DNA from: Nocardioides pinisoli
GTDB taxonomy: Bacteria; Actinomycetota; Actinomycetes; Propionibacteriales; Nocardioidaceae
Length of the DNA stretch: 64,000 nucleotides
Assembly (NCBI RefSeq): GCF_024199985.1
Contig: NZ_JANARS010000009.1
Coordinates: forward strand, 109,322-173,321
Direction: 5' to 3'
Shown here: piece by piece, positions 50,954 through 63,975 of the stretch
How positions within the stretch are numbered: the stretch's first letter is position 1
Layout of the letters: each line of letters opens with the position of its first letter
Notes under the pieces: generated by a model
Databases searched by the model: none
Seen by the model: the letters and a program-made list of their open reading frames with translations, nothing else
What the model was told of the DNA's origin: nothing
Program-made: the position numbers and the translations under genes

Positions 50954-53401
50954 ATGACGTTGTCGACCCTCACCAAGCACGAAGCGAAGACCCGGTCGGA
51001 CCTGCTCGCGGTCCATCGCTACGACATCGACGTGGACATGACCGGTCTGCTCGAGGGAGAGGAGTGGCGCTCCACCAGCACCATCTCCTTCACCTGCTCC
51101 GAGCCCGGCGCGACCACCTTCGTCGACGTCGCCATGGACGTCACCCGCGCGACCCTCAACGGCGAGGACGTCGACGTGTCCGCCGCGGCCGACGGCCGCC
51201 TGCCGCTGCCGGCGCTCGCGGCCGACAACGTCCTGGTCGTCGAGGCCGGCACCACCAACACGGGCACGGGCGAGGGCATCCTCCGCACGGTCGACCCGAC
51301 CGACGGGCTCGTCTACGTCTGGACCAGCCTCGAGCCCGACGAGGCCCGCCGCGTCTGGGCCTGCTTCGACCAGCCCGACCTCAAGGCGCCGCACCGCTTC
51401 GTCGTCACCGCACCCTCGTCGTGGCTGGTGACGTCCAACGGGGCACCCGAGTCGGTCGAGGACGCCGCGACCGACGACGCCCGCGTCTGGACCTTCCCCG
51501 ACACGCTCCGCCTGTCGACCTACGTCGTCGTCGTCAACGCCGGCCCCTTCCACGAGGTGCGCCAGCAGCACGACGGACACGACCTCGGGTTCTACTGCCG
51601 CCAGTCGCTCGTGCCGATCCTCGAGCGCGACCTCGACGAGCTGGTCACCCTCACCCGGCAGGGCCTCGCGTTCTTCGGCGAGCGGTTCGGCTACCCGTTC
51701 CCGCAGGAGCGCTACGACCAGGTGTTCGTGCCCAACCTCGGCGGCGCGATGGAGAACTGGGGCTGCGTCACCTACGGCGACGGCCAGCTCTTCCGCACTC
51801 CCCCGACGCACGCGCAGCGCGCCGTCCGCGCGGAGTTCGTCTTCCACGAGATGGCGCACATGTGGTTCGGCGACCTCGTGACCATGCAGTGGTGGGACGA
51901 CCTGTGGCTCAACGAGGCCTTCGCGTCATGGGCCGCCAACTGGGGCATGGCCAACGCCAGCGAGTTCACCGACCAGTGGGCGACCTTCCTCGCCGCCTTC
52001 AAGCGCACCGCCTACGAGATGGACATGAGCCCCGCGCGCCACCCCATCCGCAGCGACGTGCCCGACGTCTCCTCGGCGATGTCCAACTTCGACGCCATCA
52101 CCTACGTCAAGGGCCAGAGCGTCCTGCACCAGCTCGTGGCCTACATCGGCGAGGACGCGTTCGTCGAGGGCCTGCGTGACTACTTCAGCCGCTACGCCTT
52201 CTCCAACACCCGGCTCGACGACCTGATGGACTGCTACTCACGGGCCTCCGGGCGCGACCTGTCTGCCTGGACCAAGGCCTGGCTCGACGAGGCCGGCACC
52301 GACGTGATCTCGCTCGTCGACGGCGAGCTCGTGGTGGAGACGACCGACGACCAGGAGCCCCGTCCCCACCGGCTCGACATCGCCGTCTTCGACGCCTCGG
52401 GCGACGTGCTGGCCCCCGTCGGCCGGTCCTCCCACGAGGTCACCGGCACGCGTACGCCGGTCGAGCTCCCCGCCGGCGACCTCAGGATGCTCAACGCCGG
52501 CGACTACACGTTCGCCGCCGTCAAGCCCGACCCGACCTCGTTGCGGCTGATGCTCGAGCGCGTCCAGCAGCTCGACGACCCGCTCGACCGCGCGCTCGTC
52601 GCGGCGACCGCCGGTCAGCTGCTGCTGCTCGGCGACGTCGCCCCCCGTGACGTGTCGGCCGCCCTGACGCGCGCGCTGTCCACCGAGACCAGCCCGGCGC
52701 TCGTCGAGCCCTTCCTCAGCCAGGCGCTCCTGGTCGCCGACCGCTGGGCACCGGCGGAGGAGTCCCCCGGTCTCCTGGCCGCGCTCGCCGACGCGGTGCT
52801 CGGGCTCGTCGACGTCCCGGACGCCCGCCAGGCGGCGCTGCGCACCCTCGCCGCCTCGGCCTCCACCGACGAGCACTGGTCGGTGCTGCAGGCTGCCGCC
52901 GACGAGGCCACCGACCTCGACCTGGCCTGGCGGATGGCCGTGCGCCGCGCCGAGCTCGGTGACTACGACGAGGACGCCGTGGGCCGCCTGCTCGAGTCCG
53001 ACCCCGACCCCGACGCCGGCATGCGACGGCTCGCGGTGCTCGCTGCCCGTCCCGACGTCGAGGCCAAGGAGGAGGTCTGGCGGGCGTTCTTCGTCGACTA
53101 CGCCGTGCCCGCCAGTCGCGAGACGCTCGTGCTCGGCTCGACGTTCTGGCGTCCCGGCCAGGCCGAGCTGCTCGCGCCGTTCGCGCACCGCTACCTCGAG
53201 GAGCTGCACACGCTGAAGGGCGGCCTGCTCAACCAGGGGCTCACCATCCGCGCGATGTATCCCCTCGGTGCCGGCGACGAGTCGTTCCTCGCCGCCGCCG
53301 AGGCCGCCGCCGACGACACCAGCCTGATGGCCTACGCGCGCAACCAGCTCCGGTCGAACTCGTTCGTCCTGGGCCGGATCCTGCACGCCCGCCGCCTCTG
53401 A
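50954..53401 (+). CDS. pepN: Aminopeptidase N (M1 family)
   Basis: 815 residues, close to family length. Zinc site H298-E299-x-x-H302 in VFHEMAHMWFGDL and the distal E321 in LWLNEAFASW; GGAMENWGCVTYGD is the GxMEN substrate loop. A C-terminal helical ERAP1-like domain (about 530-800) follows. It removes N-terminal residues from peptides in the cytoplasm. No signal peptide. The next gene on the other strand is pyrG, 63 bp away, with a direct repeat between. Confidence 0.96.
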   Translation: MTLSTLTKHEAKTRSDLLAVHRYDIDVDMTGLLEGEEWRSTSTISFTCSEPGATTFVDVAMDVTRATLNGEDVDVSAAADGRLPLPALAADNVLVVEAGTTNTGTGEGILRTVDPTDGLVYVWTSLEPDEARRVWACFDQPDLKAPHRFVVTAPSSWLVTSNGAPESVEDAATDDARVWTFPDTLRLSTYVVVVNAGPFHEVRQQHDGHDLGFYCRQSLVPILERDLDELVTLTRQGLAFFGERFGYPFPQERYDQVFVPNLGGAMENWGCVTYGDGQLFRTPPTHAQRAVRAEFVFHEMAHMWFGDLVTMQWWDDLWLNEAFASWAANWGMANASEFTDQWATFLAAFKRTAYEMDMSPARHPIRSDVPDVSSAMSNFDAITYVKGQSVLHQLVAYIGEDAFVEGLRDYFSRYAFSNTRLDDLMDCYSRASGRDLSAWTKAWLDEAGTDVISLVDGELVVETTDDQEPRPHRLDIAVFDASGDVLAPVGRSSHEVTGTRTPVELPAGDLRMLNAGDYTFAAVKPDPTSLRLMLERVQQLDDPLDRALVAATAGQLLLLGDVAPRDVSAALTRALSTETSPALVEPFLSQALLVADRWAPAEESPGLLAALADAVLGLVDVPDARQAALRTLAASASTDEHWSVLQAAADEATDLDLAWRMAVRRAELGDYDEDAVGRLLESDPDPDAGMRRLAVLAARPDVEAKEEVWRAFFVDYAVPASRETLVLGSTFWRPGQAELLAPFAHRYLEELHTLKGGLLNQGLTIRAMYPLGAGDESFLAAAEAAADDTSLMAYARNQLRSNSFVLGRILHARRL

Positions 53402-53454
53402 CCGACCGGGCACTTCCTCGCGCTCAGGAGCGCCGACCGGGCACTTCCTCGCGC
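53402..53454. repeat. Direct 22-bp repeat between pepN and pyrG
   Basis: CCGACCGGGCACTTCCTCGCGC occurs at 53402-53423 and 53433-53454, identical, with a 31-bp period and 9 bases (TCAGGAGCG) between. The first copy starts on the base after the pepN stop codon; the second ends 10 bases before the pyrG stop. It may be a dispersed intergenic repeat or part of a shared terminator. Confidence 0.75.
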
Positions 53455-53464
53455 CCGTCCGGCG

Positions 53465-57260
<3,796 letters not shown>

Positions 57261-57275
57261 GACCGCGCCATGGTG

Positions 57276-59048
57276 TCAGCCGCGAGTGGGCCTCTCGGGG
57301 AGGCACGCCCGCTCGGGCGCGGCGGCCTCGAGGAGCTCGCGGGCGTGGGCCCGAGCGCTGTCGGAGTCCTCGACCCCGGCGAGCATGCGCGACAGCTCGC
57401 GCTCGCGGTCGTCGTCAGTGAGCGAGACCAGTCCGGAGGTCGTGACCGTGCCGTCGCTGGACTTGTGCACGACCACGTGCCGGTCGGCGTAGGCCGCGAC
57501 CTGCGGCAGGTGCGTCACGACCAGGACCTGGGAGGAGCGGGCGAGGGCGGCCAGCCGACGCCCGACCTCGATGGCGGCCTTGCCGCCGACCCCTGCGTCG
57601 ACCTCGTCGAAGACGAACGTCGGCACCGAGCCGGTCTCGGCCAGGGAGACCTCGAGGGCCAGCATCACCCGCGACAGCTCGCCGCCGGAGGCGCCCTTGT
57701 GCAGCGGACGCGCCTCGGCGCCGGTGTTGGCGGCGAGCAGGAACTCCACGTCGTCGATGCCGTGGACCCCGGCGCGCACCCAGCGACCGTCGACGAGCAG
57801 CTGGGGACCGGCAGGCGTCTCCGGAGGGGGTGTGTCCTGCTGGGTCACGGCGATCGTGACGGTGGCGTGCGGCATCGCCAGGGACGTGAGCTCGTCGCTG
57901 ACCGCCACGCCGAGCCGGTCCGCGGCGTCGCGACGCTGGGCGCTGAGCGTGCCGGCGAGGACACCGAGCTCGCTGCGGATGCGGTCACGCCGCGCCTCCA
58001 GCTCGGCGATCTGGCCGTCGGTGTCCTCGAGGTCGAGGAGACGCTTGGCGCCGTCCTCGGCCCAGGCGAGCACCTCGTCGATCGTCTCGCCGTACTTCCG
58101 CGTCAGCGCCGTCAGCGACGCCCGTCGCTCCGACACCGCGGCCAGTCGGGCCGGGTCGGTGTCGAGGGAGGCGGCGTAGGACGCGACGTCCCCGGCGACG
58201 TCGACCAGCAGGTGGCCCAGCTCGGTGAGCCGGTCGGCCAGCTCACCCGCGGCGGGGTCGTGCTCGCGCACCCCCTCGAGGGCGTGCCGCGCGGTGCTCG
58301 TCGTGGCGAGCGCGTCGGGTGCGCCGTCCTCGCTGGACAGCGCCTCCCGCGCCGTCTCGGCCGCGGTCCGGAGCGTGTCGGCGAACCCGAGGCGGGTCTC
58401 CTCCGCCGCGAGCTCGGCGTCCTCCCCCGGCTGAGGGTCGACGGCCTCGACCTCGCCGAGCCCGAACCTCAGCTGGTCGGCCTCCCGGGCGCGCTCGCGC
58501 GCGGAGCCCACGACCTCGGCCAGCGTCCGCTCGGTCGCGACCAGCTCGGCCCACAGGGCGGCGTAGGACGACGCGGTCTCGGCCAGTGCCTCGCCGCCGA
58601 AGCGGTCGAGCGAGGCACGCTGGGCGGCCGGGCGGAGCAGCCGGTGCTGGTCGGACTGGCCATGCACGGCCACGAGCGGCTCGGCGACCTCGGCCAGCGT
58701 GGTCACCGGCACGGAGGCGCCGCCGACCCAGGCTCGCGAGCGTCCCTGCGCGGCCACGTTGCGGGCGAGGACGACCTGGTCGTCCTCGACCTCGCCGCCG
58801 GCGTCCTCCACGCGGGTGCGGAAGCCGTCGAGGTCACTGGCCGCGACGACACCCTCGACGCGGGCCTGCTTGGCGCCCGAGCGTACGGCGCCGGGGTCGG
58901 CCCGGCCGCCCAGCAAGAGCCCGAGGGCGGTCACGACCATCGTCTTGCCCGCGCCCGTCTCGCCGGTGATGACGGTCAGGCCGGGGCCGAGCTCGAGCGT
59001 CGAGGAGTCGATGACGCCGAGCTGGCTGATCCTCAGCTCCTCAAGCAT
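57276..59048 (-). CDS. recN: DNA repair protein RecN
   Basis: 590 residues. SMC-like ABC ATPase with N-terminal Walker A GETGAGKT at 29-36, coiled coils in the middle, and C-terminal LSRVMLALEVSL (signature) and FDEVDAGVGG. It acts in double-strand-break repair. ATG at 59048 overlaps the nadK stop by 8 bp; the longer frame is rejected. Place between nadK and steA equals Rv1696. Confidence 0.95.
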   Translation of the reverse strand: MLEELRISQLGVIDSSTLELGPGLTVITGETGAGKTMVVTALGLLLGGRADPGAVRSGAKQARVEGVVAASDLDGFRTRVEDAGGEVEDDQVVLARNVAAQGRSRAWVGGASVPVTTLAEVAEPLVAVHGQSDQHRLLRPAAQRASLDRFGGEALAETASSYAALWAELVATERTLAEVVGSARERAREADQLRFGLGEVEAVDPQPGEDAELAAEETRLGFADTLRTAAETAREALSSEDGAPDALATTSTARHALEGVREHDPAAGELADRLTELGHLLVDVAGDVASYAASLDTDPARLAAVSERRASLTALTRKYGETIDEVLAWAEDGAKRLLDLEDTDGQIAELEARRDRIRSELGVLAGTLSAQRRDAADRLGVAVSDELTSLAMPHATVTIAVTQQDTPPPETPAGPQLLVDGRWVRAGVHGIDDVEFLLAANTGAEARPLHKGASGGELSRVMLALEVSLAETGSVPTFVFDEVDAGVGGKAAIEVGRRLAALARSSQVLVVTHLPQVAAYADRHVVVHKSSDGTVTTSGLVSLTDDDRERELSRMLAGVEDSDSARAHARELLEAAAPERACLPERPTRG

Positions 59049-59991
59049 CGGTGTCCCCGTTGTCGCGGCGCCGGCGCTCGGCGGCGCCGCGCCAGCCCTC
59101 GACGGGCAGGTCGAACTTGGCGACCAGCCGGTCGGTGAACGGTGCGTGGTGCAGCCGGACCAGCCGCACCGGCCGGGCGCCGCGGCGCACCTCGATACGG
59201 GCGCCGGGAGGCAGGTCGACCGTACGCCGTCCGTCGCACCACAGGACGCCCGAGCCCTCGGTGTTGGACAGCACCTCGACGGCGAGCACCGACGAGGGCG
59301 CCACCACCATCGGACGCGCGAACAGCGCGTGCGCGCTGAGCGGGACCATGAGCAGGGCCTCGACCTCGGGCCACACCACGGGCCCGCCGGCGCTGAAGTT
59401 GTAGGCGGTCGACCCTGTCGGGGTGGCACAGACGACGCCGTCACAGCCCCAGCGCGACAGCGGGCGTCCGTCGACCTCGACGACGACCTCGAGCATGCGC
59501 TCGCGTGCAGCCTTCTCGACGCTCGCCTCGTTGAGGGCGAAGGTGGAGAAGCGCACCTCCTTGCCCACGAGCACGCAGACGTCCAGCGTGAGGCGGTCCT
59601 CGGCGGTGTAGTCGCGGGCGACGATGGCGGCGATGGTGGACTCGACGTCCTCCTGCTCCGCCTCGGCGAGGAAGCCGACGTGGCCCAGGTTGACCCCGAG
59701 CAGCGGGGTGCTCGTCGCGTGGGTCAGCTCGGCAGCGCGGAGGATCGACCCGTCACCGCCGATGACCAGCACCAGCTCGCACCCCTCCCCCGGCACGTCG
59801 TCGGGCTGCGTGGTCTCGACGAGGCCGTCGACGTCCGTCAGCCCGAGGTCGGCTGCCTCGTCCGCGAGGAGTCGTACGGCGATCCCGTGCGCGGTCAGGC
59901 TCTGGACGCAGGCCCGGGCCACCTCTCGCACCTCGGCGCGGCCGGTGTGGGCGAGCACCAGGACGCGGCGCTGGGGGCTGGGGGGACTCAC
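59041..59991 (-). CDS. nadK: NAD kinase
   Basis: 316 residues. Phosphorylates NAD to NADP. GGDGSILRA at 78-86 contains the catalytic Asp; LGVNLGHVGFLAE, LNEASVEKAARE and CATPTGSTAYNFSAGGP are the remaining conserved blocks. A C-terminal basic tail follows. Overlaps recN (8 bp) and tlyA (4 bp). Confidence 0.97.
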   Translation of the reverse strand: MSPPSPQRRVLVLAHTGRAEVREVARACVQSLTAHGIAVRLLADEAADLGLTDVDGLVETTQPDDVPGEGCELVLVIGGDGSILRAAELTHATSTPLLGVNLGHVGFLAEAEQEDVESTIAAIVARDYTAEDRLTLDVCVLVGKEVRFSTFALNEASVEKAARERMLEVVVEVDGRPLSRWGCDGVVCATPTGSTAYNFSAGGPVVWPEVEALLMVPLSAHALFARPMVVAPSSVLAVEVLSNTEGSGVLWCDGRRTVDLPPGARIEVRRGARPVRLVRLHHAPFTDRLVAKFDLPVEGWRGAAERRRRDNGDTDA

Positions 59992-60827
59992 GGGTCCACC
60001 CTCTCACCCGCCACCCCCAGCGACCCGGCGCGCTCGACCTCGGCGCGGATGTCGTCCGCTCCGATCGAGGCCGGACCACGGCGCAGCAGGAGGAAGAACT
60101 CGACGTTGCCGGACGGCCCCGGCAGGGGGCTCACCGTGACGGCCACGGCGCCCCAGCCGCGCTCACGGGCGAGGTCGGCGATCGTGGTGACCGCCTCGGC
60201 CCGCAGCCCGAGGTCGCGGACGACGCCGCCCTTGCCCACGCGCTCCTTGCCGACCTCGAACTGCGGCTTCACCATCAGCGCCAGCTCGCCGTCCTCGCGC
60301 GTCACCGACAGCAGGGGGTCGAGCACCAGGGCGAGGGAGATGAACGACAGGTCACCCACCACGAGGTCGACCGGCTCACCGATGACGTCGAGGGTGAGCT
60401 CACGGATGTTGGTGCGGTCGTGCACCTGCACCCGCTCGTCGCTCTGCAGCGACCACGCCAGCTGCCCGTAGCCGACGTCCACGGCCACCACCTCGCGCGC
60501 ACCGGCGCGCAGCAGCACGTCGGTGAAGCCGCCGGTGGATGCACCCGCGTCCAGGCACCGCTTGCCCCGGACGTCGACACCGTGGCGGGCGAACGCCGAC
60601 AGCGCGCCCGCCAGCTTGTGGCCTCCCCGGGACACGTAGTCCACCGAGGTGGGGTCGTCCTTGACCACGATCGCCACGTCGGTCGTCACGCCCGTCGCCG
60701 GCTTGGTGGCGGGCGCGCCGGAGACAGTGACGCGGCCGGCAGCCACCAGCTCGCTGGCGTGCTCGCGCGACCGGGCCAGGCCGCGCCGCACGAGCTCCTG
60801 GTCCAGTCGCAGACGTCTCGGGGGCAC
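59988..60827 (-). CDS. tlyA: TlyA-family rRNA 2'-O-methyltransferase
   Basis: 279 residues. N-terminal S4 RNA-binding domain about 4-65 (RLDQELVRRGLARSREHASE) and a FtsJ/RrmJ-type methyltransferase with DAGASTGGFTDVLLRAGA as the SAM-binding loop. In Mycobacterium TlyA methylates C1409 of 16S and C1920 of 23S rRNA, making the ribosome sensitive to capreomycin. A tlyA-nadK-recN order equals Rv1694-1696. Confidence 0.94.
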   Translation of the reverse strand: MPPRRLRLDQELVRRGLARSREHASELVAAGRVTVSGAPATKPATGVTTDVAIVVKDDPTSVDYVSRGGHKLAGALSAFARHGVDVRGKRCLDAGASTGGFTDVLLRAGAREVVAVDVGYGQLAWSLQSDERVQVHDRTNIRELTLDVIGEPVDLVVGDLSFISLALVLDPLLSVTREDGELALMVKPQFEVGKERVGKGGVVRDLGLRAEAVTTIADLARERGWGAVAVTVSPLPGPSGNVEFFLLLRRGPASIGADDIRAEVERAGSLGVAGERVDP

Positions 60828-60833
60828 GGTCGT

Positions 60834-61019
60834 TCAGGCGCCCCGGTGGTCGCCGGGCGCGTCGGGGCGGGCGTCGAGGGCACGCCGCAGCTGCTCGTGG
60901 GCGCGCTCGAAGACCGCGACGTGCTCGGGCACCGGCGCATCAGCCAGGGCCGCAACCTCCGCGAGCACGCGGTCGACCGCCTCGACGCCGGTCGGCTCGT
61001 GGTCGGGCAGCTCACTCAT
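60834..61019 (-). CDS. 61-residue conserved protein between tlyA and the HAD gene
   Basis: MSELPDHEPTGVEAVDRVLA begins a short acidic, helical protein, with AVFERAHEQLRRALDARPD in the second half. A small gene (Rv1693) sits in this place in M. tuberculosis, so it is probably real. It is linked by 6 and 10 bp to its neighbours. No function known. Confidence 0.72.
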   Translation of the reverse strand: MSELPDHEPTGVEAVDRVLAEVAALADAPVPEHVAVFERAHEQLRRALDARPDAPGDHRGA

Positions 61020-61029
61020 GGCCGAGACC

Positions 61030-62049
61030 CTACTCGGCACCCAGCTGCCGGACCGGCCCGGGAGGCAACGTGTCGGAGACGTCGGCCACGCTCCCGGTGT
61101 CGTCCAGGTGGCGCCAGCACGCCGTCGCGGCGACGCGCCACCAGTCGGCATCGCTGCCCTTGCCCTCGACGACGAGTCGACCGTCGGCGACGCTCGCTGC
61201 CCAGCCGGCGAGCTCCACCGCGGCCTCGGTGATCTCGGGCGCCGGGTGCGGGGCGAACAGCCCGGCGAGCGTCGGGGAGACGTAGGTCGGCCGCAACCCG
61301 GGCGGCGCCGCGGCGAGCTCCTCCAGCCAGGTCACCCCGGTCAGCACGAGCAGCGACGGCGCCTCGATCGCGTGCGCGCCCTCGATGTCGGTGTCGAGAC
61401 GGTCTCCGACCATCAGCGGCCGGTCGCCGCCCACACGCAGGACCGTCTCCTCCATGAGCGGCCTCTCAGGCTTGCCCGCGATCGTGGCGTCGACCCCGGC
61501 GAAGCCGGTGATCGTCCGCACCAGGACGCCGTGACCGGGTGCGAGCCCGTAGGGCGTCGGGATGGTCAGGTCGGCGTTGCTCGCCACCCAGGGCAGTCCG
61601 TCGCGCACCAGCACCGAGGCACACATGATGTCCCGCCATCGCACGTCCGGCCCGTAGCCGCTCGCCACCGCGACCGCGCCCTCAGGGTCCTCGACAGGAT
61701 CCAGGCCCGCCTCCTGCAGCGCCACCCGCAGGCCCTCTCCCCCGAGGAGCAGCACACGGGCACCCGCGCCGTGCTCCTCGGCCAGCAGGCGTGCTGCGGC
61801 CTGGGCGGACGTCACCACGTCTCCCGGCTCCGCGGCGACGCCGATCGCGGTGAGCTTGGCGGCCACCTGCTGGGGAGTGCGGGAGGCGTTGTTGGTGACG
61901 AAGGCGACGTGGCGTCCCGACGCTCGCACCCGGTCGATCGACTCGGCGACGCCGTCGATGGCCTCACCCCCGACGTAGACCACGCCGTCGAGGTCGAGCA
62001 TGACCAGGTCGTGGGCCTCCACGAGAGGGGTCGTCGACTCCTCGAGCAC
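61030..62049 (-). CDS. HAD-IIA family phosphatase (NagD-like)
   Basis: 339 residues. Nucleophile motif D19-L-D21-G in VMLDLDGVVYVGG, FVTNNASRTPQQVA for the second motif, and KPERPLMEE and MVGDRLDTDIEGA for motifs III and IV. The family dephosphorylates small metabolites; Rv1692 is a glycerol 3-phosphate phosphatase. GTG at 62049 is supported by AAGGGG about eight bases upstream. First gene of the operon to pyrG. Confidence 0.92.
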   Translation of the reverse strand: MLEESTTPLVEAHDLVMLDLDGVVYVGGEAIDGVAESIDRVRASGRHVAFVTNNASRTPQQVAAKLTAIGVAAEPGDVVTSAQAAARLLAEEHGAGARVLLLGGEGLRVALQEAGLDPVEDPEGAVAVASGYGPDVRWRDIMCASVLVRDGLPWVASNADLTIPTPYGLAPGHGVLVRTITGFAGVDATIAGKPERPLMEETVLRVGGDRPLMVGDRLDTDIEGAHAIEAPSLLVLTGVTWLEELAAAPPGLRPTYVSPTLAGLFAPHPAPEITEAAVELAGWAASVADGRLVVEGKGSDADWWRVAATACWRHLDDTGSVADVSDTLPPGPVRQLGAE

Positions 62050-62097
62050 GGTCCACCCCTTTCCGGATTGTGACGAGCGTCCCCCTACGATGCTCCG

Positions 62098-63213
62098 ATG
62101 GACTCCGCCACCGTCGTGCCTCCGTACGTGGCGAAGCCCCTCGAGCTGCTGCCGTTCCGGGCGGTGATGCTGTCCCCGGCGCGCGTGGGCGACCCCGCCT
62201 CCGCGCGAGCACTGGCGCGACCCTACCGCGACGTCGCGGCACGCCTGGGCCAGTGGATCGACCGTGGCGACGCGTGTACGGACACCGCACCCGCGCTCTA
62301 CCTCCACGAGTACACCTCGGGCGGGCTCACCGTGCGTGGACTCGTCGGAGCCCTGCGTATGTCCGAGCGCGCGGACAGCCTTGCCGAGCGTGCGGTCTGG
62401 CCCCACGAGGCGATCCATCCCGAGCAGGCCGGCGAGCTGGCCGACCGGATGCTGCAGATGAACCTCAACCCCGCGCCGATCCTCCTCGTGCACCACGGCC
62501 GGCAGGAGCTTCGTGACCTGCTCGACGAGGTCGCTCGCGCCGAGCCGGACTGGCGGTACCTCGATCGCACCGGCCAGCGCCAACGGCTCTGGGCCGTGCG
62601 GGACGAGGAGACCGTGGCGAGGATCGGCAACCTCGTCTCCGACAGCCGTTGCCTGCTGGCGGACGGTCACCACCGCTACGCCGCCTACCTGCGACTGCAG
62701 GAGGAGTACCCGGGCACCCCGTGGGACGCCGGGCTCGTGATGCTGGTCGACCAGGCCGACACTCCCCTGTTCCTGGGTGCGATCCACCGGACCTTGCCCC
62801 ACGTGCGCCTCGAGTCGCTCGTGCGTGCGTCTCACGAGGCGGGGGCCGACGTCACGGCGCAGTCGCGGCGGCGAGCCCTCGGCGCTCTCGACAGCACCCA
62901 CCTGGTGCTGACCGACGGCGAGACGTGGTACGCCGTCGCGCCCCGCGGGCTCGTCCGGGAGGCAGCCGTGTCGTGGCTGCACGACCACGTCCTCCCGCGG
63001 CTGCCCGGCTCGCGGCACCGACTCGAGCACCACCACACGGTCGAGGAGGCCTTGGCCGCGACGTCGTCCGCCGCACCGGCCGTGCTGCTGCCCAGTCCCG
63101 ACTTCGAGCAGGTGCGAGCACTGGTCGAGTCCGGAGGGCTCCTGCCGGAGAAGGCGACGTCCTTCCAGCCCAAACCGAGCCTGGGCGTGATCATGCGGCC
63201 CGTGAGCGTCTGA
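62098..63213 (+). CDS. DUF1015 family protein
   Basis: 371 residues. Conserved DUF1015 patterns: PFRAVMLSP near the start, CLLADGHHRYAAYLRLQEE in the middle and LGVIMRPVSV at the end. Function is unknown; some relatives sit with serine or chaperone genes. TACGAT lies six bases before the ATG, so the mRNA is probably leaderless. Its last 23 bases overlap the SSB-like gene on the opposite strand. Confidence 0.85.
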   Translation: MDSATVVPPYVAKPLELLPFRAVMLSPARVGDPASARALARPYRDVAARLGQWIDRGDACTDTAPALYLHEYTSGGLTVRGLVGALRMSERADSLAERAVWPHEAIHPEQAGELADRMLQMNLNPAPILLVHHGRQELRDLLDEVARAEPDWRYLDRTGQRQRLWAVRDEETVARIGNLVSDSRCLLADGHHRYAAYLRLQEEYPGTPWDAGLVMLVDQADTPLFLGAIHRTLPHVRLESLVRASHEAGADVTAQSRRRALGALDSTHLVLTDGETWYAVAPRGLVREAAVSWLHDHVLPRLPGSRHRLEHHHTVEEALAATSSAAPAVLLPSPDFEQVRALVESGGLLPEKATSFQPKPSLGVIMRPVSV

Positions 63214-63673
63214 CGACCTTCGCCGTCGAGACCACCACCTCGACCCGCGACCGGGTCGCTCCCCCGGCCTGGTAGAACCGGCAGCACATCGCCCCCGAGA
63301 CCTCGACGGCGTCGCCGGCACGCCAGCTCGCGACCTTCCGGCGCAGGGCGGGCGTCCAGGCGGAGCAGGGGATCGAGTCGACCCGCTGGCCGGACGCTGC
63401 GCCGCTGGACCGACCCGCGTTGCGACCGCGCGGGACCGAGATCCGGAAGCTGACGAGTGCGTCCCCGCTCGGCAGGTCGACCACGACCGGGACGCTGGTC
63501 AGCCGTCCGCGGAGCCGGACCTCGTTCATTCCGGGCTCATCGTCGTCGCCAGGTGGTCCAGACCGGGGCCGGCCCGACGGGTCGACAGCCGGCTTGCGGG
63601 CCCGCTTGGGTGCGGTCCCGCCCGGTCGCTTGTTCGAGTTCTTCTTCTGTGTCGTCGTGTCCACTGTGGTCAC
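63191..63673 (-). CDS. SSB-like single-stranded DNA-binding protein, atypical
   Basis: 160 residues from GTG at 63673, chosen because AGGAGG lies six bases upstream. A basic disordered lead of about 45 residues precedes an OB-fold (NEVRLRGRLTSVPVVVDLPS; LVSFRISVPRG; WRAGDAVEVSGAM). The C-terminus TAKVVRRSRAA is basic and lacks the acidic DDIPF tip by which housekeeping SSB recruits partners, so it is not the main SSB. Cysteines in IPCSAW and AMCCRF are unusual. It could be a specialised SSB, possibly for competence or stress. Confidence 0.75.
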   Translation of the reverse strand: MTTVDTTTQKKNSNKRPGGTAPKRARKPAVDPSGRPRSGPPGDDDEPGMNEVRLRGRLTSVPVVVDLPSGDALVSFRISVPRGRNAGRSSGAASGQRVDSIPCSAWTPALRRKVASWRAGDAVEVSGAMCCRFYQAGGATRSRVEVVVSTAKVVRRSRAA

Positions 63674-63815
63674 CGTGCACCTCCTGGGACGACTCTGACT
63701 CCCAGGAAGGACACGGCGGGTGCCCAAGGACCGGAGGTTGTGGACAGCACCGCGATCAGCGCAGCTGTGGACGCTGAATGGTCAGACACGTCACGGCACA
63801 CAACCGCAAATGCAG

Positions 63816-63845
63816 AAGTGGGGCCACCCGAAGGTGACCCCACTT
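63816..63845 (-). terminator. Ribosomal operon terminator
   Basis: AAGTGGGGCCACC pairs with GGTGACCCCACTT (one wobble) around a CGAA loop. On the minus strand it follows the 5S gene and is trailed by CTGCATTTGCGG. It ends the rRNA operon entering from the right edge. Confidence 0.8.
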
Positions 63846-63858
63846 CCACAATGTTTGT

Positions 63859-63975
63859 CCGGCGGCGTCCTACTCTCCCACAACCTCTCGGTTGCAGTAC
63901 CATCGGCGCTGAAAGGCTTAACTTCCGGGTTCGGTATGGGACCGGGTGTTTCCCGTTTCGCTATGGCCGCCGTAA
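63859..63975 (-). rRNA. rrf: 5S ribosomal RNA
   Basis: About 117 nt. 5' end TTACGGCGGCCATAGCG and 3' end GGACGCCGCCGGAC pair as helix I; internal CCGAACCCGGAAGTTAAGCC and GATGGTACTGCA are invariant 5S segments, and GGGAGAGTAGGAC closes it. On the minus strand, with the 23S gene expected beyond the right edge. Ends are placed by eye to within a few bases. Confidence 0.97.
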
